From AC-49 sp963766605 (GTDB lineage Bacteria; Actinomycetota; Thermoleophilia; Solirubrobacterales; Solirubrobacteraceae): a stretch of 64,000 bases of DNA. The stretch covers positions 310,001-374,000 of the forward strand of contig CAVYAT010000005.1 of NCBI GenBank assembly GCA_963766605.1, in the 5' to 3' direction. The notes under the pieces are model-generated. The model had not been told where the DNA came from, did not search any database, and saw only the letters and a program-made list of their open reading frames with translations. Below are positions 7,914 to 16,237 of the stretch, piece after piece (within the stretch, counting starts at the first letter, position 1; the number at the start of each line of letters is the position of its first letter). A program made the position numbers and the translations under genes.

Positions 7914-9512
7914 ATGAGGACTGCCACGGGTTCGCGCGCGCTGGTCGCTGCGCTCATCGTCACGATCGTCGCAGTCGCCGCCCCCGCCGGCGCCGCCGCG
8001 AAGACCACGCGCTCTCGTCACGCGACCAAGAAGCACGTCGTCAAGAAGCATCAGGTCAAGAAGCACCAGGCCGTCGACATCTCCGGGATGCCCGGCCTCT
8101 GGCCCAAGAACGAGGTGCAGACGCTGCACCTGAACTACGGGCCGTTCCCGATCGCGCCGGGACAGAACAACATCAAGTTCGACGTCATCAAGCAGCGCCC
8201 GCCGACCGACGGCTGGATCACGTCGTTCGTGCCGAATCTGATCTACGCCCACGGCTCGAGCTGCCCGAAGGGGCCGGTCAAGGAGTCGCAGGTCCCGCCG
8301 GTGGATGTCATCCACCTGCACCACGGCGTGTGGTTGATCAACAACCAGCCGACGTTCGCCGCCGGCGAGGAGAAGACCCGCCTCTACGAGCCCAAGGGCT
8401 TCGCGCAGCCGTACTACACGAGCGACAACTGGTCGCTGACGTACATGATCCACAACCTGACGCCGCAGCCGACGACGGTCTGCCTGACCTACGACATCGG
8501 CTTCATCCCCGCGAGCTCGAAGTTCGCAAAGGGGATCACCCCGGTGCGCACGCAGTGGATGGATGTCATCGGCGGCGTCTACCCGGTGTTCAACGTGCAC
8601 GAGGGCTCGGGCACCGGTGGCAAGTTCACCTACCCCGACCAGCAGCCCGGCGCCCCGCGCAGCTTCGAGAACAACTGGCGCGTGCCGCAGGACGAGACGA
8701 TCGTCGCGATGGCCGGCCACCTGCACCCCGGCGGTCTCTACAACAGCATGTGGGACACGCGCGTCGTCAACGGCGTGCCGAAGAAGGTGCTGCTGTTCCG
8801 CTCGCGCGCGCACTACTTCGAACCTGCGGGCGCCGTCTCGTGGGACGTGGCGATGATGGGCACGCCGCCCGACTACCGCGTCGCGGTGAAGGCCGGCGAC
8901 ATCATCAGCCTCAACACGACCTACGACTCGTCGAAGTCATCGTGGTACGAGGCGATGGGGATCATGCCGATGCAGGTCACCGCCGACGCGCAGGGCGGGC
9001 TGGATCCGTTCACGCACAACGTCGCCGTGCCCGGCGTGCTCAACCACGGACACCTGGCCGAGAACGATCACCACGGTGGCAATGGGCCTTCGGTGGGGCC
9101 GGTCGCGTCGTCGCTGCCCAACGGGCCGCTGACCGACATGGGCTCCGTGCCGATCGACAACTTCGTCTACGGCCAGGGCGACCTGACGCTGGGCGCCGGC
9201 AAGGTCAACCCGCCGACGATCCACCAGGGTCAGTCGCTGACGTTCGTCAACAACGACGCCAACATCGGCCCCGGCGAGTGGCACACGATCACATCGTGCA
9301 AGGCTCCCTGCAACCAGCAGACGGGGATCGCCTACCCGCTGGCCAACGGCCCGATCGACTTCGACTCGGGTGAGCTGGGCACCGGCGGGCCGCCGACGGC
9401 CAACCGCACGACATGGTCGACGCCGACCAACCTGCCGGCCGGCACGTACAACTACTTCTGCCGCATCCACCCGTTCATGCGCGGCGCGTTCCGGGTCCTG
9501 CCCGCGCAGTGA
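7914..9512 (+). CDS. Secreted copper protein 3: PHM-like His domain + amicyanin-like cupredoxin
   Basis: This is the third paralogue, 532 residues from ATG 7914. An in-frame ATG at 7905 overlaps the -10 hexamer and is less likely. The signal peptide is followed by an unusually Lys/His-rich mature N-terminus (KKHVVKKHQVKKHQ) that could itself bind metal or cell-wall polyanions. The conserved motifs HLHHGVW, YMIHNLTPQ, GHLHPGGLY, SWYEAMGIM, NHGHLAENDHHGG, WHTIT and CRIHPFM are all present. An internal segment is longer than in copy 2 (SSCPKGPVKESQVPPVD). The Asp in LYDTR of the other copies is kept as MWDTR. Confidence 0.85.
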   Translation: MRTATGSRALVAALIVTIVAVAAPAGAAAKTTRSRHATKKHVVKKHQVKKHQAVDISGMPGLWPKNEVQTLHLNYGPFPIAPGQNNIKFDVIKQRPPTDGWITSFVPNLIYAHGSSCPKGPVKESQVPPVDVIHLHHGVWLINNQPTFAAGEEKTRLYEPKGFAQPYYTSDNWSLTYMIHNLTPQPTTVCLTYDIGFIPASSKFAKGITPVRTQWMDVIGGVYPVFNVHEGSGTGGKFTYPDQQPGAPRSFENNWRVPQDETIVAMAGHLHPGGLYNSMWDTRVVNGVPKKVLLFRSRAHYFEPAGAVSWDVAMMGTPPDYRVAVKAGDIISLNTTYDSSKSSWYEAMGIMPMQVTADAQGGLDPFTHNVAVPGVLNHGHLAENDHHGGNGPSVGPVASSLPNGPLTDMGSVPIDNFVYGQGDLTLGAGKVNPPTIHQGQSLTFVNNDANIGPGEWHTITSCKAPCNQQTGIAYPLANGPIDFDSGELGTGGPPTANRTTWSTPTNLPAGTYNYFCRIHPFMRGAFRVLPAQ

Positions 9513-11041
9513 TCCGCCGCGTGGCGCCGGCGCTGGCTGTCGCGGCGGCATTCGCCGCCGCCGCCGCCCCGGCGACGGCCGACCGGCCCGGCCCGGCGCG
9601 CTGGTGGCCCGACCGCGACGTCCAGCACCTGAAGCTGAAGTTCGGCCCGCTACCGGTCACGCCCGGCCAGAACTCGATCAAGTTCCATGTGCTCAAGGCA
9701 CGCCCGAAGGTGCCGGGGTTCATCACGTCGTTCGTTCCCAATCTCGTCTACGCGGGGCCGGGTGGTAGATGCGACGGCTCGGTGCCGCCGGTCGACGTCA
9801 TCCATCTGCACCACGGGGTGTGGCTGATCAACAACTACCCGACGTTCGCCGCCGGCGAGGAGAAGACCCGCGTCCGCGCCCCGCAGGGGTTCGGCTACGT
9901 CTACCGCCCGTCGGACACGTGGCTGCTGTCGTACATGATCCACAACCTCACGCCCAACGCGGCCAGGGTCTGCCTGACCTACGACATCGGGTTCATCCCC
10001 AGGCGCTCCAGGCACGCGCGGGGGGTCATCGGCGTCCGCACGCAGAACATGACCGTGATCCACGCGCAGTACCCGGTGTTCAACGTGCTTCAGGGCTCGG
10101 GGACCGACGGCACGTTCACGTTCCCGACGCAGGCCGACCCCAACCCGTACGGCACCGGGATCCCGCAGAACATCTGGCGCGTCCCGCGCGACCAGACGAT
10201 CACGCAGATGGTCGGCCACCTGCATCCGGGCGGTCTCTATGACAGCCTCTACGACACGCGGATCGTCGACGGCGTACCGAAGACCGTGCTCGTGTTCCGC
10301 TCGCGCGCCCACTACTTCGAACCGGCCGGGGCGGTGTCGTGGGACGTGTCGATGATGACGACGCCGCCGGGCTGGCGGGTGCTGGTCAAGCAGGGCGATG
10401 TTCTCAGCGTCACCTCGACCTATGACTCGGCCCGCGCCTCGTGGTACGAGGCGATGGGGATCATGCCGCTGCAGATGACCGAGCACGCCGAGGGCGGGGA
10501 GGACCCGTTCGCGCACGACACCGCGGTGCCCGGTGTGCTCAACCACCGCCACCTGCCGGAGAACGACAACCACGGTGGCGGCAGGACGATCCTGCCCAAC
10601 GCCGCGGCGATGCCCAGCGGCCCGCTGACCGACGCCGGCCGCGTCCCGATCGACGACTTCGTCTTCGGCCAGGGCGACCTGACGCTCGCCGGCTCCCGGG
10701 GCCGCCCGCCGACGATCCACGAGGGTCAGTCGCTGACGTTCGTCAACGAGGACTCGGGGCCGAGCCTCCGCTTCCCGGGCAAGTCGGTCTACCACACGAT
10801 CACCTCGTGCGCTGCACCGTGCTCGGGCGCGACCGGCATCGCCTACCCGCTGGCCAGCGTCGCGCCCGGCCAGCCGACGTTCGACTCCGGCGAGCTGGGC
10901 TACGGCCCACCCGCCTACACGCCGACCGTCGAGCGCCGCACGTGGTCGACGCCTCCGACGCTTCCACCCGGCACCTACAACTACTTCTGCCGCATCCACC
11001 CGTTCATGCGCGGCAGCTTCCGGGTGCTGCCACCGCAGTGA
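9509..11041 (+). CDS. Secreted copper protein 4: PHM-like His domain + amicyanin-like cupredoxin
   Basis: This is the fourth paralogue, 510 residues. It starts at GTG 9509, which overlaps the TGA of copy 3 by four bases (GTGA), so the two are coupled. A short Ala-rich signal peptide leads to the same two domains. All putative ligands are kept (HLHHGVW, YMIHNLTPN, GHLHPGGLY, SWYEAMGIM, NHRHLPENDNHGGG, CRIHPFM), but the cupredoxin His is in SVYHTITSC rather than GEWHTITSC and is preceded by an insertion (about EDSGPSLRFPGKS). It is the most divergent copy by eye. It ends the cluster; no downstream terminator is evident. Confidence 0.85.
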   Translation: MIRRVAPALAVAAAFAAAAAPATADRPGPARWWPDRDVQHLKLKFGPLPVTPGQNSIKFHVLKARPKVPGFITSFVPNLVYAGPGGRCDGSVPPVDVIHLHHGVWLINNYPTFAAGEEKTRVRAPQGFGYVYRPSDTWLLSYMIHNLTPNAARVCLTYDIGFIPRRSRHARGVIGVRTQNMTVIHAQYPVFNVLQGSGTDGTFTFPTQADPNPYGTGIPQNIWRVPRDQTITQMVGHLHPGGLYDSLYDTRIVDGVPKTVLVFRSRAHYFEPAGAVSWDVSMMTTPPGWRVLVKQGDVLSVTSTYDSARASWYEAMGIMPLQMTEHAEGGEDPFAHDTAVPGVLNHRHLPENDNHGGGRTILPNAAAMPSGPLTDAGRVPIDDFVFGQGDLTLAGSRGRPPTIHEGQSLTFVNEDSGPSLRFPGKSVYHTITSCAAPCSGATGIAYPLASVAPGQPTFDSGELGYGPPAYTPTVERRTWSTPPTLPPGTYNYFCRIHPFMRGSFRVLPPQ

Positions 11042-11065
11042 GACCGGGCTGAGACCAGGTTGGCA

Positions 11066-11094
11066 TTGTCGCCTTCGGGGGCCGGTCCTAGGGT
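11066..11094 (+). promoter_or_regulatory. Promoter before the small conserved gene at 11136
   Basis: TTGTCG (11066-11071), a 17-base spacer and TAGGGT (11089-11094) precede a leader of about 35 bases that carries a strong AGGAGG (11125-11130) five bases before the ATG. This gene, unlike many here, has a classic leadered start. Confidence 0.5.
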
Positions 11095-11135
11095 CCTAAC
11101 AGACCCCCAATAGAGACTTCCCGCAGGAGGACACG

Positions 11136-11540
11136 ATGGGCTTCTTCAAGGACCTGAAGCAGTTGCAGGACACTGCCCGCGACATGACGCCGCCGCAGTA
11201 CCGCGGCGTCACGGGCGGCTTTCGCGCCATGAAGGACGGCGTCGCCCAGGCCAACCAGACGCTCGGAGACCTCTCGGCCGAGAGCCAGAAGGCCCAGTAC
11301 CTGATGGCCGCGGGCCAGGCCGGCCAGGCGACGATCGCGGCGATCCGCCAGACCGGAACGATGGTGAACTACAACCCCGAGTGCGAGCTCGACCTCCAGG
11401 TGACGGTCAACGGCTCCGCGCCCTACCCGGTCACCCACCGCCAGGTCGTCGCCCAGGTCGCGCTGCCCAGTTTTCAGCCCGGCGCGACGGTCCCGGTCCG
11501 CGTCGATCCGACCAACCCGCAGTCGCTGATCGTCGCCTGA
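11136..11540 (+). CDS. Conserved small actinobacterial protein, function unknown
   Basis: The 134-residue soluble protein has a helical N-terminal half (GFFKDLKQLQDTARDM onward, ending in a Gln/Ala-rich helix) and a beta-rich C-terminal half of the type VTVNG-x-PYPVTHRQVV-x-LPSFQPGATVPVRVDPTNP. From memory, this C-terminal pattern recurs in actinobacterial proteins of unknown function that handle membrane-associated or secretion tasks. No catalytic motif is visible. Strong Shine-Dalgarno AGGAGG and its own promoter suggest substantial expression. It stands alone between the copper cluster and a CAP gene. Confidence 0.7.
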   Translation: MGFFKDLKQLQDTARDMTPPQYRGVTGGFRAMKDGVAQANQTLGDLSAESQKAQYLMAAGQAGQATIAAIRQTGTMVNYNPECELDLQVTVNGSAPYPVTHRQVVAQVALPSFQPGATVPVRVDPTNPQSLIVA

Positions 11541-11622
11541 CCGCCACATTAAGCGGTCGAACACTCGTCCAGGCTGAGCCCCCGACTGTTCAGCGCGCGC
11601 GTGGGACGCCGATTGGCGCAGT

Positions 11623-12411
11623 ATGTCCCGCGCCCGGACGCTCGCCTCGCTCGCCCTCGTCGGCGCTGCGATGGTCGTCCCCGCAGCGACCGCCCAGGCG
11701 GCCGCCTGCGCCGGTGCCGACGCGACGCCCGTCGCGGGCAACGCGGCCCAGATCGACCAGGCCACGCTGTGTCTGCTCAACCAGCAGCGCGCGGCAGCCG
11801 GCCTCCCCGCGTTGACCGAGTCGACGCAGCTCGACAGCTCGTCGACCGCGTTCTCCCAGCTGATGGTCGCCGAGAGCTTCTTCGATCACACGAGCCCCGA
11901 GGGCTCGACCGTCGTCGACCGCCTCACGCAGGTCGGCTACCTGCCCGGCGAGGGGAGCTGGACCGCGGGCGAGAACATCGCCTGGGGCCAGGGCTCGCTG
12001 GCCACGCCCGACTCGATCATGACGGCGTGGATGAACAGCCCCGGTCACCGTGCCAACATCCTGTCGTCGCAGTTCAGCGACATCGGCCTCGGCGTCGCGA
12101 TCGGGACGCCGGTCGGCGGCGCGATGGCGGGCGCGACCTACACGACCGACTTCGGCCGCCACGTCGGTGGCCGCGACTCGACGCAGCTCGGGACCTTCCA
12201 GCCGGCGACGGGCGTGACGGTGACGGCGAAGCCCAAGCCCAAGGCGAAGCCGAAGGCGAAGCCCAAGGTCCGCACGCACCACATCGTCATCCGCTGTGCC
12301 CGCACGGCAGTGAAGCTGAAGCACGCGCACGTGACCCACGGCGCGCGCATGTGCCGCACAACGCGGATCTCTTCGCGTGCGCACGCGCGCGCGAAGAAGC
12401 GTCAGCCGTAG
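11623..12411 (+). CDS. Secreted CAP (SCP/PR1)-domain protein
   Basis: The 262-residue protein has a signal peptide (1-26), then a CAP domain (about 40-185). Family motifs are visible: LLNQQRAAAGLPAL, the HTSPEG/FFDH region with His, GENIAWGQ and WMNSPGHRANIL. A Lys/Pro-rich linker (KPKPKAKPKAKPK) and a basic His/Arg tail follow, and may tether the protein to the wall. In bacteria CAP proteins are extracellular and their activities are mostly unknown; some bind lipids or act as proteases. Its stop abuts the stop of the convergent SDR gene (12411/12412). Confidence 0.88.
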   Translation: MSRARTLASLALVGAAMVVPAATAQAAACAGADATPVAGNAAQIDQATLCLLNQQRAAAGLPALTESTQLDSSSTAFSQLMVAESFFDHTSPEGSTVVDRLTQVGYLPGEGSWTAGENIAWGQGSLATPDSIMTAWMNSPGHRANILSSQFSDIGLGVAIGTPVGGAMAGATYTTDFGRHVGGRDSTQLGTFQPATGVTVTAKPKPKAKPKAKPKVRTHHIVIRCARTAVKLKHAHVTHGARMCRTTRISSRAHARAKKRQP

Positions 12412-13179
12412 TTAACCGGCAGCCGCGTCGCGCGGCCCCGGCACGCCGCGGAACCCGAATGCCTCGGCCGGCCGGCCGTATTGCACGTACCAGCACTCGC
12501 CGCTGACGTCGGCGTCGAGCAGCAGGTGGGTGACGGCGTCGGCGACCTTCTGGGTCTCGATCAGCGGCACGCCGAACTGCTCGATGAAGTCTCCGATGCC
12601 GGCCGTCATCGCCGACACCGTGAAGCCGGGGCAGACGGCGTTGAAGCGGATGCCCTCGCCGGCCAGCGTCGCGCCGAGCGATCGGGTCAACCCGACGACC
12701 GCGTGCTTGTTGGCCGCGTAGATCGGGTCCAGTTGCACGCCGGTCAACCCGGCGAGCGACGCCGTGGCGACGATCGCCCCGCCGCCGCGGGCCCGCAGCG
12801 CGGGCAGCACGGCGTGGGTGCCGAACGCGACGCCGTCGAGATTGACGCCCATCGCGCGGCGGTACTTGGCCAGCTCGAAGTCGTCGCCGAGCGTGCAGCC
12901 GCTCGTCACGCCGGCGTTCAGGTACGCGTAGTCCACGCCACCGCAGCGGTCGATTGCGAACGCGACCATCTCCTCGTTGGCGTCGAGGTCCGAGACGTCG
13001 GTGGCGATGAACTCGGCGCCGAGCTCCTGCGCCGCCTCGGCGCCGCCCTGCGCGTCGATGTCGGCGAGCACGAGCCGCACCCCGGCGGCGGCGAGCGTCC
13101 GGGCTGTCGCCAGCCCGATGCCACTCGCCGCGCCGGTGATCAGCGCTACGACGTCGCGGTCGTCTCCTCCCGCGCTCAC
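12412..13179 (-). CDS. Short-chain dehydrogenase/reductase (SDR)
   Basis: The 255-residue classical SDR has the NAD(P)-binding glycine motif TGAASGIG near residue 16, an acidic residue after the second strand (ADID) suggesting NAD preference, the catalytic YAANK near residue 155, and a Ser about 13 residues earlier (TASLAG). It is the last gene of the TetR-acyl-CoA dehydrogenase operon; its ATG overlaps the preceding gene by four bases. In such operons SDRs often act on 3-hydroxyacyl or sterol-type intermediates. The precise substrate is unknown. Confidence 0.9.
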   Translation of the reverse strand: MSAGGDDRDVVALITGAASGIGLATARTLAAAGVRLVLADIDAQGGAEAAQELGAEFIATDVSDLDANEEMVAFAIDRCGGVDYAYLNAGVTSGCTLGDDFELAKYRRAMGVNLDGVAFGTHAVLPALRARGGGAIVATASLAGLTGVQLDPIYAANKHAVVGLTRSLGATLAGEGIRFNAVCPGFTVSAMTAGIGDFIEQFGVPLIETQKVADAVTHLLLDADVSGECWYVQYGRPAEAFGFRGVPGPRDAAAG

Positions 13180-14201
13180 GTCCCGGCCGCCGCGGCCACG
13201 TGCTCGGCCGCGATGCCGGCAAGCCGGCGGCGGTGCGTCCCCGCGCCGCCCAGCAGGTCAGCAACGACCTGGGCGCGCTTGAACAGCCAGTGCACGTCGG
13301 CCTCCCATGTGAACCCGATGCCGCCGTGCATCTGGATCGCGGCGTTCGTGACCTCCTTGGCGCCCGACGACGCAGCCGCCTTGGCCATCGCCGCCGCCTC
13401 GGGCAGGCGCTCGGGGTCGGCGTCGGCGGCCCATGACGCCAGCGACGTCAGGACCCGCGCCCGCTCGGTGTCGAGCAGCATCTGCGCACAGCGGTGCGAG
13501 ACCGCCTGGTAGGCCCCGACCGGGGTGCCGAACTGCTTGCGCTCCTTGACGTACTCGAGCGTCATGTCGAGCGCCGCCTGGGCAACGCCGACGAGCTCCG
13601 CGGCGATGATCACCAGAGCCCGGTCGGTCGCTGCGGCGACGTCGCCCGCCAGCGGCTCGCCGGTGCCGGACGCAAGCGTCACGCGGCCGGCCGAGCGCGT
13701 CGGGTCGATCGCGTCGAGCGCCTCGATCTGCGCGTCGGCCGCATCGGCGACGGTCGCGCCGTCGTCCTCGAGCAGCACGATCACCTGTGCGTCCGGGGCG
13801 CCGATGACCAGGCCCGCGACACCGTCGGTCGCGCGCCCGACGGCACCGATGGTCTCGCCCGACGCCAGTCCGGGCAGCCAGCGCTCGCGCTGGGCGTCGG
13901 AGCCGGCGTGCTCGATCAGCGTCGCGGCGAGCACGCTGCCCAGGAACGGGACCGGCGCCAGCGTGGCGCCGAGCTCCTCGGCGAGGATCGACAGCTCGAC
14001 GGAGCCGAGCCCCATCCCGCCGTGGTCCTCAGCGATCGCGATGCCGGGCCACCCGAGCTCGCTCAGCTCGCTCCACAGGTCGGTGTCGGTGGTGCGCGCC
14101 TCGGCGTGCTCGCGCACCCTCGCCGCCGACGCCCGCTGGGCGAGCATGTCGTGCGCGTTGCGCTGGATCTCGCTCTGGTCCTCAGTGAGTCCGAAGTCCA
14201 T
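13176..14201 (-). CDS. Acyl-CoA dehydrogenase, probable non-catalytic partner subunit
   Basis: This 341-residue acyl-CoA dehydrogenase-fold protein has the N-terminal helical domain, a shortened middle beta domain, and the C-terminal FAD-contacting helix motif QMHGGIGFTWE. The usual catalytic glutamate segment (EGT/GGTxEI) is absent. In mycobacterial ChsE-type enzymes two adjacent genes encode an alpha2-beta2 heterotetramer in which only one subunit supplies the base, and this gene fits the partner role for the dehydrogenase encoded nine bases upstream. Substrate is likely a bulky acyl-CoA, by analogy only. Confidence 0.88.
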   Translation of the reverse strand: MDFGLTEDQSEIQRNAHDMLAQRASAARVREHAEARTTDTDLWSELSELGWPGIAIAEDHGGMGLGSVELSILAEELGATLAPVPFLGSVLAATLIEHAGSDAQRERWLPGLASGETIGAVGRATDGVAGLVIGAPDAQVIVLLEDDGATVADAADAQIEALDAIDPTRSAGRVTLASGTGEPLAGDVAAATDRALVIIAAELVGVAQAALDMTLEYVKERKQFGTPVGAYQAVSHRCAQMLLDTERARVLTSLASWAADADPERLPEAAAMAKAAASSGAKEVTNAAIQMHGGIGFTWEADVHWLFKRAQVVADLLGGAGTHRRRLAGIAAEHVAAAAGT

Positions 14202-14210
14202 GGTTGCCTC

Positions 14211-15362
14211 CTATGCGGCCGTCTTCAGCCGCGGCAGGCCCAGGACCCGCTCGGCGACGATGTTCTTGAGGATCTCGGTCGTGCCGCCCTCGATGGTGTT
14301 CCCGCGGGCGCGCATCAGGCCGTAGGCCCACGAGGTGCCCATGGTCAGGGCCTCGGGGCCGATGATGTCGACCGACAGCTGCGTCGCGAGCTGGTTGGTG
14401 TCCGACCACAGCCACTTGACGAGCGAGCCCTCCGGGCCCGGCTGGCCGTACTTCTCGGTGTTGGTCAGGCCGCGCCATGCCAGCAGCCGTGTCGCCTCGC
14501 AGCGGATGTGCAGCTCGGCCAGCTGGTCGGCGTAGTAGGCGTCGTCGAGCATGCCCTTCTGGGCCGCCACGCCGATCAGCTCGTCGAGCAGATGGCGCAG
14601 GTTGATCTGCAGCGTGAAGCCGAGACCGGCGCGCTCGTTCATGAGCGTTGTCATCGCGACCTTCCAGCCGTCGCCGGGCTGGCCGAGCATGTTCTCGTTG
14701 GGGATTCGCGCCTCCTCGAGGAACAGCTCGTTGAACTCGGCCGAGCCAGTGATCTGGCGCAGCGGCCGGACTTCGACGCCCGGCTGCTCCATGTCCATGA
14801 GGAAGTAGCTCAGACCCTTGTGCTTGGCCTGGTCGGGGTCGGTGCGGGCGACGAGCATGCACCACTTGGAGTACTGGGCGCCGCTGGTCCACACCTTCTG
14901 GCCCGTGACGACCCAGTCGTCGCCGTCGCGCACCGCGCGCGTCTTGACCGCGGCGAGGTCGGAGCCGGCGTCGGGCTCGGAGAAGCCCTGGCACCAGATC
15001 TCCTCGGCCGACAGGATCGGCGTCAGGTAGCGCTGCTTCTGCTCCTCGGTGCCCCAGACCATCAGCGTCGGGCCGCCGAGCAGGATCCCCAGGGTGTTGG
15101 CCATGACCGGCGCCCGCGAGCGGCCGAGCTCCTCGAAGTAGATCGCCTGCTCGGTCAGCGTCGCGTCACGGCCGCCGAACTCCGACGGCCACGCGGGCGC
15201 TGCCCAGCCGGCCTCATAGAGCTTGTGCTGCCACTCGCGGCGCCACTGGTAGCCGGATTCCTCGTCGATCTCCTCGGGCCGCGCGTCGGGCTTGTTGTCG
15301 GCCAGCCATCCGCGCAGCTCGTCGCGGAACGCCAGCTCGCGTTCGTTGAATGTCAGGTCCAT
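14211..15362 (-). CDS. Acyl-CoA dehydrogenase, catalytic subunit
   Basis: This is a full-length 383-residue acyl-CoA dehydrogenase. The FAD/substrate motifs GFSEPDAGSDLAAVKT and WVVTGQKVWTSGAQ lie near residues 130-165, and the C-terminal NTIEGGTTEILKNIVAERVL supplies the expected catalytic Glu and FAD adenine contacts. It is the FadE26/28-like partner in a likely heteromeric complex with the downstream gene. Its start overlaps the 3' end of the TetR gene by ten bases, so repressor and enzyme are co-transcribed. It probably catalyses alpha,beta-dehydrogenation in fatty or steroid side-chain catabolism. Confidence 0.92.
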   Translation of the reverse strand: MDLTFNERELAFRDELRGWLADNKPDARPEEIDEESGYQWRREWQHKLYEAGWAAPAWPSEFGGRDATLTEQAIYFEELGRSRAPVMANTLGILLGGPTLMVWGTEEQKQRYLTPILSAEEIWCQGFSEPDAGSDLAAVKTRAVRDGDDWVVTGQKVWTSGAQYSKWCMLVARTDPDQAKHKGLSYFLMDMEQPGVEVRPLRQITGSAEFNELFLEEARIPNENMLGQPGDGWKVAMTTLMNERAGLGFTLQINLRHLLDELIGVAAQKGMLDDAYYADQLAELHIRCEATRLLAWRGLTNTEKYGQPGPEGSLVKWLWSDTNQLATQLSVDIIGPEALTMGTSWAYGLMRARGNTIEGGTTEILKNIVAERVLGLPRLKTAA

Positions 15363-15955
15363 GGTGTCTCCTCACCGATCAATCTCGCCGCGTAGGCCAC
15401 GAGCGTGTCCTCCAGGTTCACGATGTCCTCGCCGGCCCGCATGCGGGCTCGGACGAGCTGGTCGATCCCGGCCGTGAGCGCGAACAGCGCGTCGTCGGGC
15501 GGCACGGGCCGCCCCGACCGGGCGAAGGTCTTTGCGTACCGGCGCAGGAAGCGCTCGGTGGCTCGGTCGCGTTCGGCGCCGAGCAGCTGCCACTGCAGCA
15601 GATGGATGCGCGCGAACAGCGGCTCGGTGCTCAGCGCGGTCAGGTAGGCGCGCAGACCGAGGCGCAGCTCGGCCAGCCAGTCCGGCGCGCCGCGCACCCC
15701 CTCGGCGACGCGTTGCTCGAGCACGTCGATGCCGAGCTCGTACGCCGCGACGAGGCACGCCTGCTTGGACTCGAACAGCTCGTAGAACGTCCCGCGGGAG
15801 ACCCGGGCGAGCTTGACCGCGTCGGTCACGGTCGCCGCCTCGTAGCCCTTCTCGGCCACGAGCCGCGTCATCGCCTCCAGCAGCTTTGCGCGCTGGGTAC
15901 GGTCGTTGAGCAATGGAGCGACCTCGTGATGCGAGGCGACAAGCGAGCCGGTCAC
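15353..15955 (-). CDS. TetR-family transcriptional repressor
   Basis: The 200-residue protein has an N-terminal HTH (AATVTDAVKLARVSRGTFYELFESKQACL, about residues 37-65) typical of TetR, followed by a helical ligand-binding domain. GTG 15955 was chosen because it lies directly after twin palindromes and a TAAGGT -10 (15969-15964); longer upstream frames would translate the operator. It heads an operon with two acyl-CoA dehydrogenases and an SDR, so an acyl-CoA or related catabolite is the likely inducer. Autoregulation is strongly suggested by the operators. Confidence 0.88.
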   Translation of the reverse strand: MTGSLVASHHEVAPLLNDRTQRAKLLEAMTRLVAEKGYEAATVTDAVKLARVSRGTFYELFESKQACLVAAYELGIDVLEQRVAEGVRGAPDWLAELRLGLRAYLTALSTEPLFARIHLLQWQLLGAERDRATERFLRRYAKTFARSGRPVPPDDALFALTAGIDQLVRARMRAGEDIVNLEDTLVAYAARLIGEETPWT

Positions 15956-15961
15956 GGCCGG

Positions 15962-15997
15962 GTACCTTACAGGTACAGACGCGTACCTGCCAGGTTC
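15962..15997. promoter_or_regulatory. Twin TetR operators overlapping the operon promoter
   Basis: Two 15-base inverted repeats, GTACCT-TAC-AGGTAC (15962-15976, perfect) and GTACCT-GCC-AGGTTC (15983-15997, one mismatch), are spaced 21 bases centre to centre, two helical turns. On the minus strand the predicted -10 TAAGGT lies inside the first and a CTGGCA -35-like hexamer (15993-15988, 18-base spacer) inside the second, so bound repressor would cover the promoter. Confidence 0.7.
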
Positions 15998-16237
15998 GCG
16001 CCGGTTCCCGGTGTGGCGGGGGGGATAGGGGGGTGGCAGGGAGCCTTCGCCGGCCTCGCAAGATCGTTCCCGATCTGCGACGCTACGGCGGAATCCCGAC
16101 TGGTCACGGGCGCTTCGGATGGGTCGCATAGGCCCGGTTCAGCGATCGGCGCGCGCGTGGGTTTGGTATGCCATGCTCTCTGTCGTCAGCGCTCCGGCGT
16201 TGAATTGGTCGCAATGAATTTTCGAGGAGGGAAAGTT

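Noticed and set aside
6528..8813. A 761-codon open frame on the minus strand across copper genes 2 and 3
   Set aside because: It is antisense to two well-conserved secreted proteins and reads as repetitive Arg/Val/Asp-rich sequence with no domain. In GC-rich DNA such antisense frames are expected.
4771..11041. Multicopper oxidase or laccase cluster
   Set aside because: The four HxH motifs and the HCHxxxHxxxxM/L motif of multicopper oxidases are absent; the cupredoxin is a single amicyanin-like domain and the N-domain has an HH/H/HxH/M pattern instead.
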